A DNA stretch of 64,000 bases from Aquirufa nivalisilvae (lineage in GTDB: Bacteria > Bacteroidota > Bacteroidia > Cytophagales > Spirosomataceae): contig NZ_SEWX01000001.1 of assembly GCF_004307455.1 (NCBI RefSeq), positions 496,001-560,000 of the forward strand, in the 5' to 3' direction. Shown here piece after piece: positions 8,664-15,853 of this stretch (position 1 is its first letter; each line of letters starts with the position of its first letter). The translations under genes and the position numbers were made by a program. A model generated the notes under the pieces. The model did not search any database, had not been told where the DNA came from, and saw only the letters and a list, made by a program, of their open reading frames with translations.

Positions 8664-9245
8664 ATGTCAAAAAAAATATTGATTTACTGTGGTTCATCAA
8701 AGGGGAATAACCCCGTATATGAAGAAGAAGTTAAACGATTAGCTCAAGAATTGAAGAAGCACGATTGCTCCATAATTTTTGGTGCAGGAAGTGTTGGTTT
8801 AATGGGCGTCATGGCCGATGAGTACCTGCGTTTAGGCGGGGAAGTTATTGGTGTCATTCCATCTTTTATGGAGCCATGGGAAGTGAAGCACTTGGGAATT
8901 CAGACTTGCCACGTGACAGAATCCATGCATGAGAGAAAGCAATTGATGGCCGAAATGGCCGATGGGGTTATTGCTATGCCTGGTGGTTTTGGGACTTTTG
9001 ATGAATTGTTTGAAATGTTAACTTGGAAGCAGCTGGATCTGCATCAAATGCCCATCGCTATTTTTAATACCGCAGGTTATTATGATTTATTGTTGCAGCA
9101 ACTACAACACATGATTCAAGAAGGCTTTTTGAAAGAACGTAATTTAACGGCACTACACGTGGAATCGGATGCGGCAAAATTGGCGGATTGGATGATGGAT
9201 TATGTGCCCGAGAAGATGGAAAAGAAATGGATATACCGCGCTTAA
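8664..9245 (+). CDS. LOG-family (TIGR00730) protein, probable nucleotide 5'-monophosphate phosphoribohydrolase
   Basis: 193 residues with the Rossmann-like start YCGSSKGNNPVY, the GAGSVGLMG loop, the MHERK motif, and PGGFGTFDELFE (the PGGxGTxxE active-site signature). The family hydrolyses the N-glycosidic bond of AMP or cytokinin-riboside monophosphates. Which nucleotide is used here cannot be read from sequence. One base separates it from the upstream SDR gene, so both are likely in one transcript. Confidence 0.9.
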   Translation: MSKKILIYCGSSKGNNPVYEEEVKRLAQELKKHDCSIIFGAGSVGLMGVMADEYLRLGGEVIGVIPSFMEPWEVKHLGIQTCHVTESMHERKQLMAEMADGVIAMPGGFGTFDELFEMLTWKQLDLHQMPIAIFNTAGYYDLLLQQLQHMIQEGFLKERNLTALHVESDAAKLADWMMDYVPEKMEKKWIYRA

Positions 9246-9258
9246 TGCCTAATTAAGG

Positions 9259-10899
9259 ATGATGAAATATGTGATTTTTTTCTTGTTGTTCCTTGGTCTT
9301 TTGGACACTCAGGCCCAAAAATTACCTGAAAATTTGGGTTCCGCCATTAATTCTGACTATTCGGAATTAAATCCGGTGATGGCACCAGATGGAAAGACCT
9401 TGTATTTTGGAAGAAAAAATCACCCATCCAATAAATATGGAACTACAGGCTCAGAAACCGTGGCGGGTTCACAGGATATTTGGTATAGTGAACGCATTGG
9501 GGATGTTTGGAGTACTGCCAAAAGAATGCCAGATGTCTTAAATCGAGATCAATACAATACCATTTTATCTATTTCTCCTGATGGACAAACCATCTTATTG
9601 AAAGGAGCTTACGTGCAAGGTGTTTACGAAACTCGAGGTTTTTCGATGTCGAAAAAGACCATGAATTCATGGTCAATACCTGAAAAGTTGGATATTCCAG
9701 ATTATGAGAAATTAAGTCGTGGGAAAAATGAATATGCCTATTTGACCATGGATGGCAAGGCGTTGTTGTTGGCCTTTTCAGAGAAAAAGAATTCGGACAG
9801 AGATGATTTGTATGTTAGCTTTTTGAATGAGGGAAAATGGACCGAACCTAAGAATTTGGGTCGAACCATCAATACAGATTTTTCGGAAACAACCCCATTT
9901 TTAGCGGCTGATGGTAAGACCTTGTATTTTTCTTCGGACAGACCTGGAGGGCAGGGAAGTCAAGATATTTACATGTCCAAGCGCTTGGATAATAGCTGGA
10001 CCAATTGGCGTACTCCCATTAATTTAGGAGGACCTATCAATACCGAAGAATACGATGCCTATTATAGCTTGTCAGCGAAAGGAGATTATGCTTATTTTTT
10101 ATCGTCCAAAAATTCTTTAGGCAAAAAAGATATTTTCCGGATTGCTATAGAAGCTGAACCAGAAGTACCTGTCCCAGCTAAACCTACAGCACCTCAATTG
10201 GAAGAAAAACCAGTATTGGCTCAACAAGATGTAAAAGGTAGTCCTAGATCTATTTCGAGTGAGCAGTCAGAAGCCGTTGTATTGGTCTCTGGTCGAGTTT
10301 TGGACTCTCAAACGGGTAAGGTTCCCGACGAGACAAATATCAGCTATGAGGATTTAAAAACGGGTAAAACCATTGGTATCGCTAAACCTGACCCTAAGAC
10401 AGGTTTATATAAACTCGTGTTACCTTATGGCGCCAATTATGGAATTACTGCCAAGGCTAAGGGCTTTTTGCCAAGTTCTATCAATATCGATTTAAGTAAA
10501 TTGAGAGGACGGTATTTGGAATTAGATGAGCGTGATTTAGTGATGGCTCCTATTGCCAAAGGGTCAAGTATGACGATTAATAATTTATTCTTTGAAACGG
10601 GTAAAGCCACTTTGACGGCTGAATCAGATCCTGAATTGAAGCGCATCGTTCAAGTGATGCAAGAGAATGCAACCCTCCAAATCGAAATATCAGGACATAC
10701 CGATAATACAGGCTCGGATGAATTGAATAATAAGTTATCCCAAGATCGTGCTGACGCAGTTAAAAACTACTTGATGAACGCTGGGGTTAAGTCGGACCGA
10801 ATAAGAACTAAGGGCTATGGTAAAACGAAGCCTAAGGCAGATAATTCAACGGAAGAAGGCCGACAAATGAACCGCCGAGTGGAATTTGCGATCTTGTAA
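9259..10899 (+). CDS. PD40 beta-propeller / OmpA-family outer-membrane-associated protein
   Basis: 546 residues. After a signal peptide (to about residue 19) come PD40 (WD40-like) repeats with the recurrent signature MAPDGKTLYFGR, ISPDGQTILL and LAADGKTLYFSSDRPGG (about 35-295). A Pro-rich linker follows, then a carboxypeptidase-regulatory-like beta-sandwich (SGRVLDSQTGK, about 340-425) and a C-terminal OmpA peptidoglycan-binding domain (about 435-546) with GHTDNTGSDELNNKLSQDRA. By family this anchors the outer membrane or a surface complex to peptidoglycan. The opposing small gene begins at the very next base. Confidence 0.88.
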   Translation: MMKYVIFFLLFLGLLDTQAQKLPENLGSAINSDYSELNPVMAPDGKTLYFGRKNHPSNKYGTTGSETVAGSQDIWYSERIGDVWSTAKRMPDVLNRDQYNTILSISPDGQTILLKGAYVQGVYETRGFSMSKKTMNSWSIPEKLDIPDYEKLSRGKNEYAYLTMDGKALLLAFSEKKNSDRDDLYVSFLNEGKWTEPKNLGRTINTDFSETTPFLAADGKTLYFSSDRPGGQGSQDIYMSKRLDNSWTNWRTPINLGGPINTEEYDAYYSLSAKGDYAYFLSSKNSLGKKDIFRIAIEAEPEVPVPAKPTAPQLEEKPVLAQQDVKGSPRSISSEQSEAVVLVSGRVLDSQTGKVPDETNISYEDLKTGKTIGIAKPDPKTGLYKLVLPYGANYGITAKAKGFLPSSINIDLSKLRGRYLELDERDLVMAPIAKGSSMTINNLFFETGKATLTAESDPELKRIVQVMQENATLQIEISGHTDNTGSDELNNKLSQDRADAVKNYLMNAGVKSDRIRTKGYGKTKPKADNSTEEGRQMNRRVEFAIL

Positions 10900-11193
10900 T
10901 TAGGGTTGTTGACGAATTTCAGGTTTTTGTTCGAGTAACAAAATGGTCAATTCTCTTTCACTAGCTTTCAAATATTGCGTTTTGCTTTTATAGCCAATAG
11001 CGGTGAAAGTAAAATTTCCCTTATTTAGTTTAGACTTTAAGGTAAAATGACCTTCAGCGTCAGAATATAATTTTTGTTGGTTTACCCGAATGGTCACTCC
11101 AACCAGTGGATTTCTATTCATGTCTAAAATTTGACCATGAATGGGGGGAGTTGTTTGAGATTGAAACAAAAACAGGAATATCAAGGCGAACAT
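10900..11193 (-). CDS. Small exported CarboxypepD-regulatory-like domain protein
   Basis: 97 residues. A short hydrophobic start (MFALIFLFLFQSQ) is followed by one beta-sandwich of the carboxypeptidase-regulatory/SusC plug-type: IHGQILDMNRNPLVGVTIRVN, then SDAEGHFTL and FTAIGYKSKT. In Bacteroidota such domains usually begin TonB-dependent receptors, but here the protein stops after the domain, so it is free-standing or a remnant. It converges on the OmpA-family gene with no gap. No partner or function can be assigned. Confidence 0.65.
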   Translation of the reverse strand: MFALIFLFLFQSQTTPPIHGQILDMNRNPLVGVTIRVNQQKLYSDAEGHFTLKSKLNKGNFTFTAIGYKSKTQYLKASERELTILLLEQKPEIRQQP

Positions 11194-11291
11194 TGATTGT
11201 GGCTTTTGGCTTAAAACAGCACAAAGGACAGATAATCATGTTACTTAATTGTTACCTAATTGCTATGAAATTGTTAATTGAAATGGCGCAA

Positions 11292-12293
11292 TTAAATTTG
11301 AACCTTATCGATGAAGTTAACCACCTTTTGAAAAGGTAAACTCAGGTATTTTCTTACGCGTAAAAAGCGTTTTCTAGGTTTGGGCGTAGGGGTTTTGATA
11401 TAAAAACAAGGAAATTTCTTGTACATTTCATGCCCATTTTTAATCAAAATTTGTGCGTATTGGTCGAAAATCGTAGCCACATCTGCCTTTTCCTGAAAGG
11501 TATAGCGATTCTGGTATTTTGAGATTTCGGTAGGGTTTTCAGGATGATAACCTGAGAAATGGAAAAAGATAAGGGGTACTGAGTCGTTGACTGAATATGG
11601 AATGTTTTCTCCTGTTAAAGTTCGTTCATGCAGGTTCCAATAGGCCATGTTTAGGCCTACATGCCGACTAATGTACACATCATCAAAGTAAACGGGAGCA
11701 AAATTCACCCACAATTGATCTACAAACATACCATTGGCTAAATCGATGTAGCATTGATCGCGGAGGCGCTCTTTCCACCAGTGTAAGAAAGCGAGGGTAT
11801 TAGGACTACGTTTAGTACCTAGGAATCCTAAGTTAAAAATACCCGTGTTTAACAAATCCGTTTCTTGTGGACGAGAAGTGTCTGGATACGGGCTTACAAT
11901 ATGGGGCGTTAGAACTAGACTATGGTTTTTTAAAGGTGTTTCAATTTCGTTCAGCGCTTGAAAAACCAAAATGTCTGGATCAAAGTAATGTACTATTTCA
12001 GCCTCTGGATAGGTATTATACACATATTCCATGAAAAAAGGTTTCACGGCTGTGTTTAATTCAGTGATATTGTATTTATCACAAAGCTCGTCTAGATCCT
12101 CGATTCCAATGGTATGTAATTCAATCAAAGGATAAGTAGGCAATTGGGATTTATCAATGCTGGATTGGTCCAAACGATCCACCAAACCTATTAAAAAGGT
12201 ATAATCTGGATTATGCTCTAAAAGAGAATCTCCCAATGATTTAGCTTGTGCTAAATAATTAATGGAGCAAATGGTAAGGACAATTTTTTGCAT
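11292..12293 (-). CDS. Glycosyltransferase, nucleotide-sugar type (GT-A fold)
   Basis: 333 residues. The N-terminal half resembles retaining GT8-like/GT-A transferases: KIVLTICSINYLAQAKSLGDSL, a FLIGLVD strand, and IVHYFDPDILVF with a DxD-type metal motif (DPD). LNTGIFNLGF and the segment around DQLWVNFAPVYFDD fit the acceptor side of GT-A enzymes. No signal peptide or membrane span, so it probably acts in the cytosol on a surface polysaccharide or glycoprotein. It is not next to other glycan genes. The sugar is unknown. A family B palindrome lies directly upstream. Confidence 0.7.
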   Translation of the reverse strand: MQKIVLTICSINYLAQAKSLGDSLLEHNPDYTFLIGLVDRLDQSSIDKSQLPTYPLIELHTIGIEDLDELCDKYNITELNTAVKPFFMEYVYNTYPEAEIVHYFDPDILVFQALNEIETPLKNHSLVLTPHIVSPYPDTSRPQETDLLNTGIFNLGFLGTKRSPNTLAFLHWWKERLRDQCYIDLANGMFVDQLWVNFAPVYFDDVYISRHVGLNMAYWNLHERTLTGENIPYSVNDSVPLIFFHFSGYHPENPTEISKYQNRYTFQEKADVATIFDQYAQILIKNGHEMYKKFPCFYIKTPTPKPRKRFLRVRKYLSLPFQKVVNFIDKVQI

Positions 12294-12305
12294 GATATAA
12301 ATACA

Positions 12306-12337
12306 AGCTTTGTCAAATTTTAAAATTTGACAAAGCT
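12306..12337. repeat. Family B palindrome, variant copy, with loose half-sites to 12410
   Basis: AGCTTTGTCAAATTTT joined to AAAATTTGACAAAGCT: a perfect 32-base palindrome. Half-site motifs TTGACAAATC(T) follow at 12339, 12367 and 12400-12410. The last one ends on the first base (on the + strand) of the stop triplet of the minus-strand serine hydrolase gene. It fills most of the gap between that gene and the downstream glycosyltransferase. Confidence 0.85.
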
Positions 12338-12409
12338 ATTGACAAATCTAATGGAACAAAGCTAGGTTGACAAATCAAATCTACGGCGACAATTCGAGCT
12401 TGACAAATC

Positions 12410-13675
12410 TTAGCGCAGCAAACTGCTATAAATGATATTTTCAACCTTTCTGCTATAATCTCCATGCGAGTTAGGAGTATGTTGGGTCATGATGAGGCAG
12501 ATCATGTTTTCTTTGGGATCAGCCCAATAAGTGGTCCCATAATAGCCACCCCAGTTAAAAGAGCCTTTATTTCTACCATGTAAATGGCTGGATTTTTCGG
12601 ATGTAATGGAAAAGCCTAAACCAAAATTATCAGCCCCATCTTTGATGAAATCCAATTGCGGGCTGGTCATAAGCTCTACGGTTCTTCTTCCTAAAATCTG
12701 TTTTCCATTGTATTTACCCCCATTAAGGAGCATTTGTAAGAAAATAGCATAGTCAAAAGCCGTGGAGGAAAGCCCTGCCCCACCAGAGAAATACGATTTT
12801 TTATCCAAAGGATAGTTGGGGTTGATATTCCGAAAAGTTGGCGCCCAAGCAATGACATTTTTCTGCACATTTTCGGTATATACGCCAGGAAGTCTACTCG
12901 CCTTTTCGGCTGGAACATTGAAATAGGTATCCTTCATTCCTAGTGGATCAAAGATGTTTTTCTGAAGGTATTCTTCCAAACTTTGGCCACTGATAACCTC
13001 AATGAGGCAGCCTAATAAATCAGTATTGAGGCCATAGGTAAATTTTTCTCCGGGTTGATGTTCCAAAGGTAGTTTGCCTAGAATCTTCATTTTTTCTAAC
13101 AAATTGGCACGGAAAGTCCCAAGTCCCGAAGGAACACCAGCTTTGGCATAAATAGCCTTCATGCGGTCAGAACCAATGTCTGCATATCCGATTCCAGAGC
13201 TATGTGTCAATAAATCACGAAAAGTAATTTCTCTTTTGGCGTTAATGAAGGTGAAACTGGTATCGGCAGGATTATAATCTTGGATAACTTTAGGCTTCTT
13301 GAATTCAGGAATAAAATCTCCAATGGATTGATCCAGATTAAATTTACCTTTTTCGTAGAGTTGCATGATGCCTACGCTGGTAATGCCTTTGGTTTGACTC
13401 ATGATACGGAAAATGGCATCGGCGGGCATGGGCTTTTTGGAGGTTAAGTCGACATAGCCGTGTCCTTTATAGTGGACTACTTGATTGTCTTTTATCACGA
13501 TGGTCACTGCACCTGTCAGCCAATTTTTATCTACATACTGTTTCAAAACGGTATCTACATAGGCCAATCGTTGATTGTCAATACTTGGATGTGGCTTAAC
13601 GATGGGAGAAAGAACTTGCCCGTAATGGGTCAAGCTGATGGTGATTAAGATGAGGGTGAATAAACGTTTTTTCAT
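12410..13675 (-). CDS. Exported serine hydrolase, class C beta-lactamase family
   Basis: 421 residues with a signal peptide (to about residue 19). It has the SxxK motif in MSQTKGIT, a LTHSSGIGY stretch, YGLN as the YxN motif, and the C-terminal WGGYYGTTYWADP that takes the place of KTG. The family covers esterases, D-aminopeptidases and beta-lactamases; the substrate cannot be told. It acts in the periplasm or on the surface. Upstream (13764-13814) are three regularly spaced TTGTCATT repeats that could bear on its control. Confidence 0.85.
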   Translation of the reverse strand: MKKRLFTLILITISLTHYGQVLSPIVKPHPSIDNQRLAYVDTVLKQYVDKNWLTGAVTIVIKDNQVVHYKGHGYVDLTSKKPMPADAIFRIMSQTKGITSVGIMQLYEKGKFNLDQSIGDFIPEFKKPKVIQDYNPADTSFTFINAKREITFRDLLTHSSGIGYADIGSDRMKAIYAKAGVPSGLGTFRANLLEKMKILGKLPLEHQPGEKFTYGLNTDLLGCLIEVISGQSLEEYLQKNIFDPLGMKDTYFNVPAEKASRLPGVYTENVQKNVIAWAPTFRNINPNYPLDKKSYFSGGAGLSSTAFDYAIFLQMLLNGGKYNGKQILGRRTVELMTSPQLDFIKDGADNFGLGFSITSEKSSHLHGRNKGSFNWGGYYGTTYWADPKENMICLIMTQHTPNSHGDYSRKVENIIYSSLLR

Positions 13676-13763
13676 GGGTCAAATGATTCTTTGAATTTAC
13701 CCCAAGATAAAAGGAATTTAGGAAGAAAAATAATGATTGGAATTTGTTAGGGAAATGAGTGTT

Positions 13764-13814
13764 TTGTCATTTATAGAGAAGGTTTTTTGTCATTAACAAT
13801 AAAAACCTTGTCAT
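13764..13814. promoter_or_regulatory. Three phased TTGTCAT repeats (possible operator)
   Basis: TTGTCAT occurs at 13764, 13787 and 13808, spaced 23 and 21 bases, roughly two helical turns. The last two continue as TTGTCATTAAC. They lie in the 200-base gap between the serine hydrolase start and the tRNA-Leu gene. No regulator can be named. Confidence 0.3.
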
Positions 13815-13876
13815 TAACTCTAAATTCGACTCGTTAAAAAGCCGTAAATCGCAGTGTTTCAGCGATTTACGGCTAG

Positions 13877-13962
13877 TACCTGGGATGGGAATCGAACCCA
13901 TACGAGCGTTTCGGCTCACAGGATTTTAAGTCCTGCGTGTCTACCAGTTCCACCACCCAGGC
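13877..13962 (-). tRNA. tRNA-Leu (anticodon TAA)
   Basis: The minus strand folds as an 86-base class II tRNA. The acceptor stem GCCTGGG pairs with CCCAGGT (one G-T pair) and the discriminator base is A. The anticodon stem-loop is CAGGA-CTTAAAA-TCCTG, with anticodon TAA. There is a long variable arm (GAGCCGAAACGCTC) and a TTCGATT T-loop. CCA is not encoded. It is 43 bases downstream of tRNA-Gly on the same strand. Confidence 0.95.
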
Positions 13963-14005
13963 GGCCCTGTAAAACTCAAAAGCACCGAGGGGTGCTTCCA
14001 AGTGG

Positions 14006-14078
14006 AGCGAAAGACGGGGTTCGAACCCGCGACCTCGACCTTGGCAAGGTCGCGCTCTACCAGCTGAGCTACTTTCGC
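14006..14078 (-). tRNA. tRNA-Gly (anticodon GCC)
   Basis: 73 bases on the minus strand. The acceptor stem GCGAAAG pairs with CTTTCGC and the discriminator is T. The D-arm is GCTCAGCTGGTAGAGC, the anticodon stem-loop is CGACC-TTGCCAA-GGTCG (anticodon GCC), and the T-arm contains GGTTCGAACC. CCA is not encoded. A small hairpin (AGCACC, GAGG, GGTGCT; 13981-13996) sits between the two tRNAs and could mark a processing site. Confidence 0.96.
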
Positions 14079-14152
14079 ATTTTCGTGGGGCAAAATTAAG
14101 AACCTTTGCTTATTTATGCAAGAGGAAACGTAAATTTCCCTTAAATATTCTA

Positions 14153-14160
14153 TAATTTTG
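14153..14160 (+). promoter_or_regulatory. -7 promoter box of the Lrp/AsnC gene
   Basis: TAATTTTG (TAnnTTTG) ends 16 bases before the ATG at 14177. No clear -33 TTTG lies at the usual distance. Confidence 0.45.
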
Positions 14161-14176
14161 TTTTTTCTAACATTCC

Positions 14177-14647
14177 ATGAACATCACAAAACTAGATCAA
14201 ACCGATCACAAACTGCTGGAAATTTTGCAACAAAATGCCAAAATTACCAACGCCCAATTGTCGAAGGAAATAGGCCTTTCTCCAGCTCCTACTTTGGAAC
14301 GTGTCAAGAAATTAGAGAGTCTTGGAATCATCCAAAGCTATCATGCCCAAGTGGACCGCGATAAAGTAGGTTTAGGTGTAACTACTTTTGTTACAGTGAC
14401 TTTAACAGGCCACAAGAAGCAAGTGACGGAGTCATTTGTTCGACAAATCAACCAAATACCTGAGGTGATTGAATGCCATCACGTGACGGGTGCTGGGGAT
14501 TTTATGTTGAAGATTATCTCCAAAGATATCTCCACTTATCAGAAATTAATGTTGGAAAAAATCAACGAAATCGAAGAGGTATCAGCGACCTCCACGATGG
14601 TGATTTTATCGACTTTCAAAGAATCAAAAGTTTTACCAATTCCTTGA
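14177..14647 (+). CDS. Lrp/AsnC-family transcriptional regulator
   Basis: 156 residues in the normal Lrp layout. An N-terminal winged helix-turn-helix (LDQTDHKLLEILQQNAKITNAQLSKEIGLSPAPTLERVKKLE, about 5-46) is followed by an AsnC/RAM ligand-binding domain (about 65-150) with VTGAGDFMLKI. Family members bind DNA as dimers to octamers and respond to amino acids. The stop codon touches the convergent tgt gene. The target genes cannot be read from here. Confidence 0.92.
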   Translation: MNITKLDQTDHKLLEILQQNAKITNAQLSKEIGLSPAPTLERVKKLESLGIIQSYHAQVDRDKVGLGVTTFVTVTLTGHKKQVTESFVRQINQIPEVIECHHVTGAGDFMLKIISKDISTYQKLMLEKINEIEEVSATSTMVILSTFKESKVLPIP

Positions 14648-15781
14648 TTATAGACGCTGCATGAGTTGTGGAATCATGCGATTTTTCCAAGAAGTGAAAC
14701 TTCCTTGTAGTATTTCTTTGCGAGCTTCGCCTACTAACCACAGGTAAAAACGCAAGTTACATACACTGGCAATCATGGCACCCAGCATCTCTTCACAACG
14801 AATCAAATGCCGAACGTAGGCTTTGCTGTATTGGCCATGGACTGTATCAGCAAAAGCTGGATCTATCACAGAAAAGTCGGACTTCCACTTTTCATTTTTG
14901 ATGTTGATGATGCCTTGAGTCGTGAAAATCATTCCGTTTCTCGCATTGCGTGTAGGCATCACACAGTCAAACATATCAATTCCTAAGGCGATTCCTTCTA
15001 AAATATTGGCGGGTGTTCCCACTCCCATTAAATAGCGGGGCTTGTCTTTTGGCAAGATATCTGTTACCTCATCTGCCATTTCATACATATCTTCCACGGG
15101 TTCACCTACCGATAGTCCACCAATGGCATTGCCAAATGCGCCTTTCTCTGCTATGTATTCAGCAGAAATCTTACGAAGATCTTTGTATACGCTACCTTGA
15201 ACGATAGGAAACAAGGCTTGGTTGTGCCCGTATTTGGGCTCTGTGGCCTCGAATCTGTTGATACAGCGATCTAGCCAACGGTGGGTCATTTCCATGGATT
15301 TACGAGCATATTCGTAGGTACATGGATATGGCGTGCATTCATCAAAGGCCATCATGATATCTGCTCCAATGGTTCTTTGAATATCCATTACGGATTCGGG
15401 ACTAAAAAAATGCGTACTGCCGTCGATGTGCGATTTAAATTTGACTCCTTCTTCTACGATTTTTCTTCCTGTCCCTGCCAAAGAATAAACTTGATATCCA
15501 CCCGAGTCCGTTAAGATAGGGCCATTCCAAGAATTAAATTTATGTAGTCCACCTGCAGCTTCTATCACTTCTAAACCGGGTCTAAGGTACAGGTGGTAGG
15601 TATTTCCTAAGATAATTTGGGCTTTAATGGGATCCGTTAATTCGGAAATATGAACACCTTTAACGGTACCTGCTGTGCCAACAGGCATAAAAATGGGGGT
15701 TTGAATAGTACCGTGGTCGGTGCTTAAGCTACCGGCTCTTGCCTTGGAATGGGCATCTGTGGATTGAATCTCAAATTTCAT
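14648..15781 (-). CDS. tgt: Queuine/preQ1 tRNA-ribosyltransferase
   Basis: Exchanges the wobble guanine of Asp, Asn, His and Tyr tRNAs for a queuosine precursor. Seen: MPVGTAGTVKG, LTDSGGYQVYSL with the active-site region, MAFDECTPYP, GGLSVGEP, MGVGTPANILEGI, and the nucleophile region DCVMPTRNARNG. The C-terminal part has no CxCxxC zinc cluster, and the usual IHNLxFY reads VCNLRFYL. As I recall, Bacteroidota Tgt proteins commonly lack the cysteines. I start at 15781 (MKFEIQST), 377 residues. Codons upstream to 15829 are in frame but lie across a promoter box and terminator. The -7 box ends about 5 bases before the ATG, so the mRNA may be leaderless. Confidence 0.93.
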   Translation of the reverse strand: MKFEIQSTDAHSKARAGSLSTDHGTIQTPIFMPVGTAGTVKGVHISELTDPIKAQIILGNTYHLYLRPGLEVIEAAGGLHKFNSWNGPILTDSGGYQVYSLAGTGRKIVEEGVKFKSHIDGSTHFFSPESVMDIQRTIGADIMMAFDECTPYPCTYEYARKSMEMTHRWLDRCINRFEATEPKYGHNQALFPIVQGSVYKDLRKISAEYIAEKGAFGNAIGGLSVGEPVEDMYEMADEVTDILPKDKPRYLMGVGTPANILEGIALGIDMFDCVMPTRNARNGMIFTTQGIINIKNEKWKSDFSVIDPAFADTVHGQYSKAYVRHLIRCEEMLGAMIASVCNLRFYLWLVGEARKEILQGSFTSWKNRMIPQLMQRL

Positions 15782-15785
15782 ACCA

Positions 15786-15793
15786 CAAAGGTA
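15786..15793 (-). promoter_or_regulatory. -7 promoter box of tgt, placed for a leaderless transcript
   Basis: The minus strand reads TACCTTTG (TAnnTTTG), with only GTGGT between it and the tgt ATG (15781). With the usual 4-7 base distance to the start site, the mRNA would begin at or next to the A of ATG. Confidence 0.5.
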
Positions 15794-15804
15794 GGGAAAA
15801 AATA

Positions 15805-15834
15805 AAGCGGTACATGAGTTCACATGCACCGCTT
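15805..15834 (-). terminator. Terminator of the ThuA-fusion gene
   Basis: AAGCGGT pairs with ACCGCTT, then one mismatch, then CATG/CATG around an AGTTCA loop. On the minus strand a T-rich tract (TTTATTTTTT) follows. It lies between the stop of the 1216-residue protein gene and the tgt promoter, and has T-runs on both sides. Confidence 0.65.
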
Positions 15835-15853
15835 CTTTTTATTTGATTTTGGA

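Noticed and set aside
13854-14099. Open frame of 81 codons on the + strand
   Set aside because: It runs straight over both tRNA genes, whose cloverleafs are complete on the minus strand.
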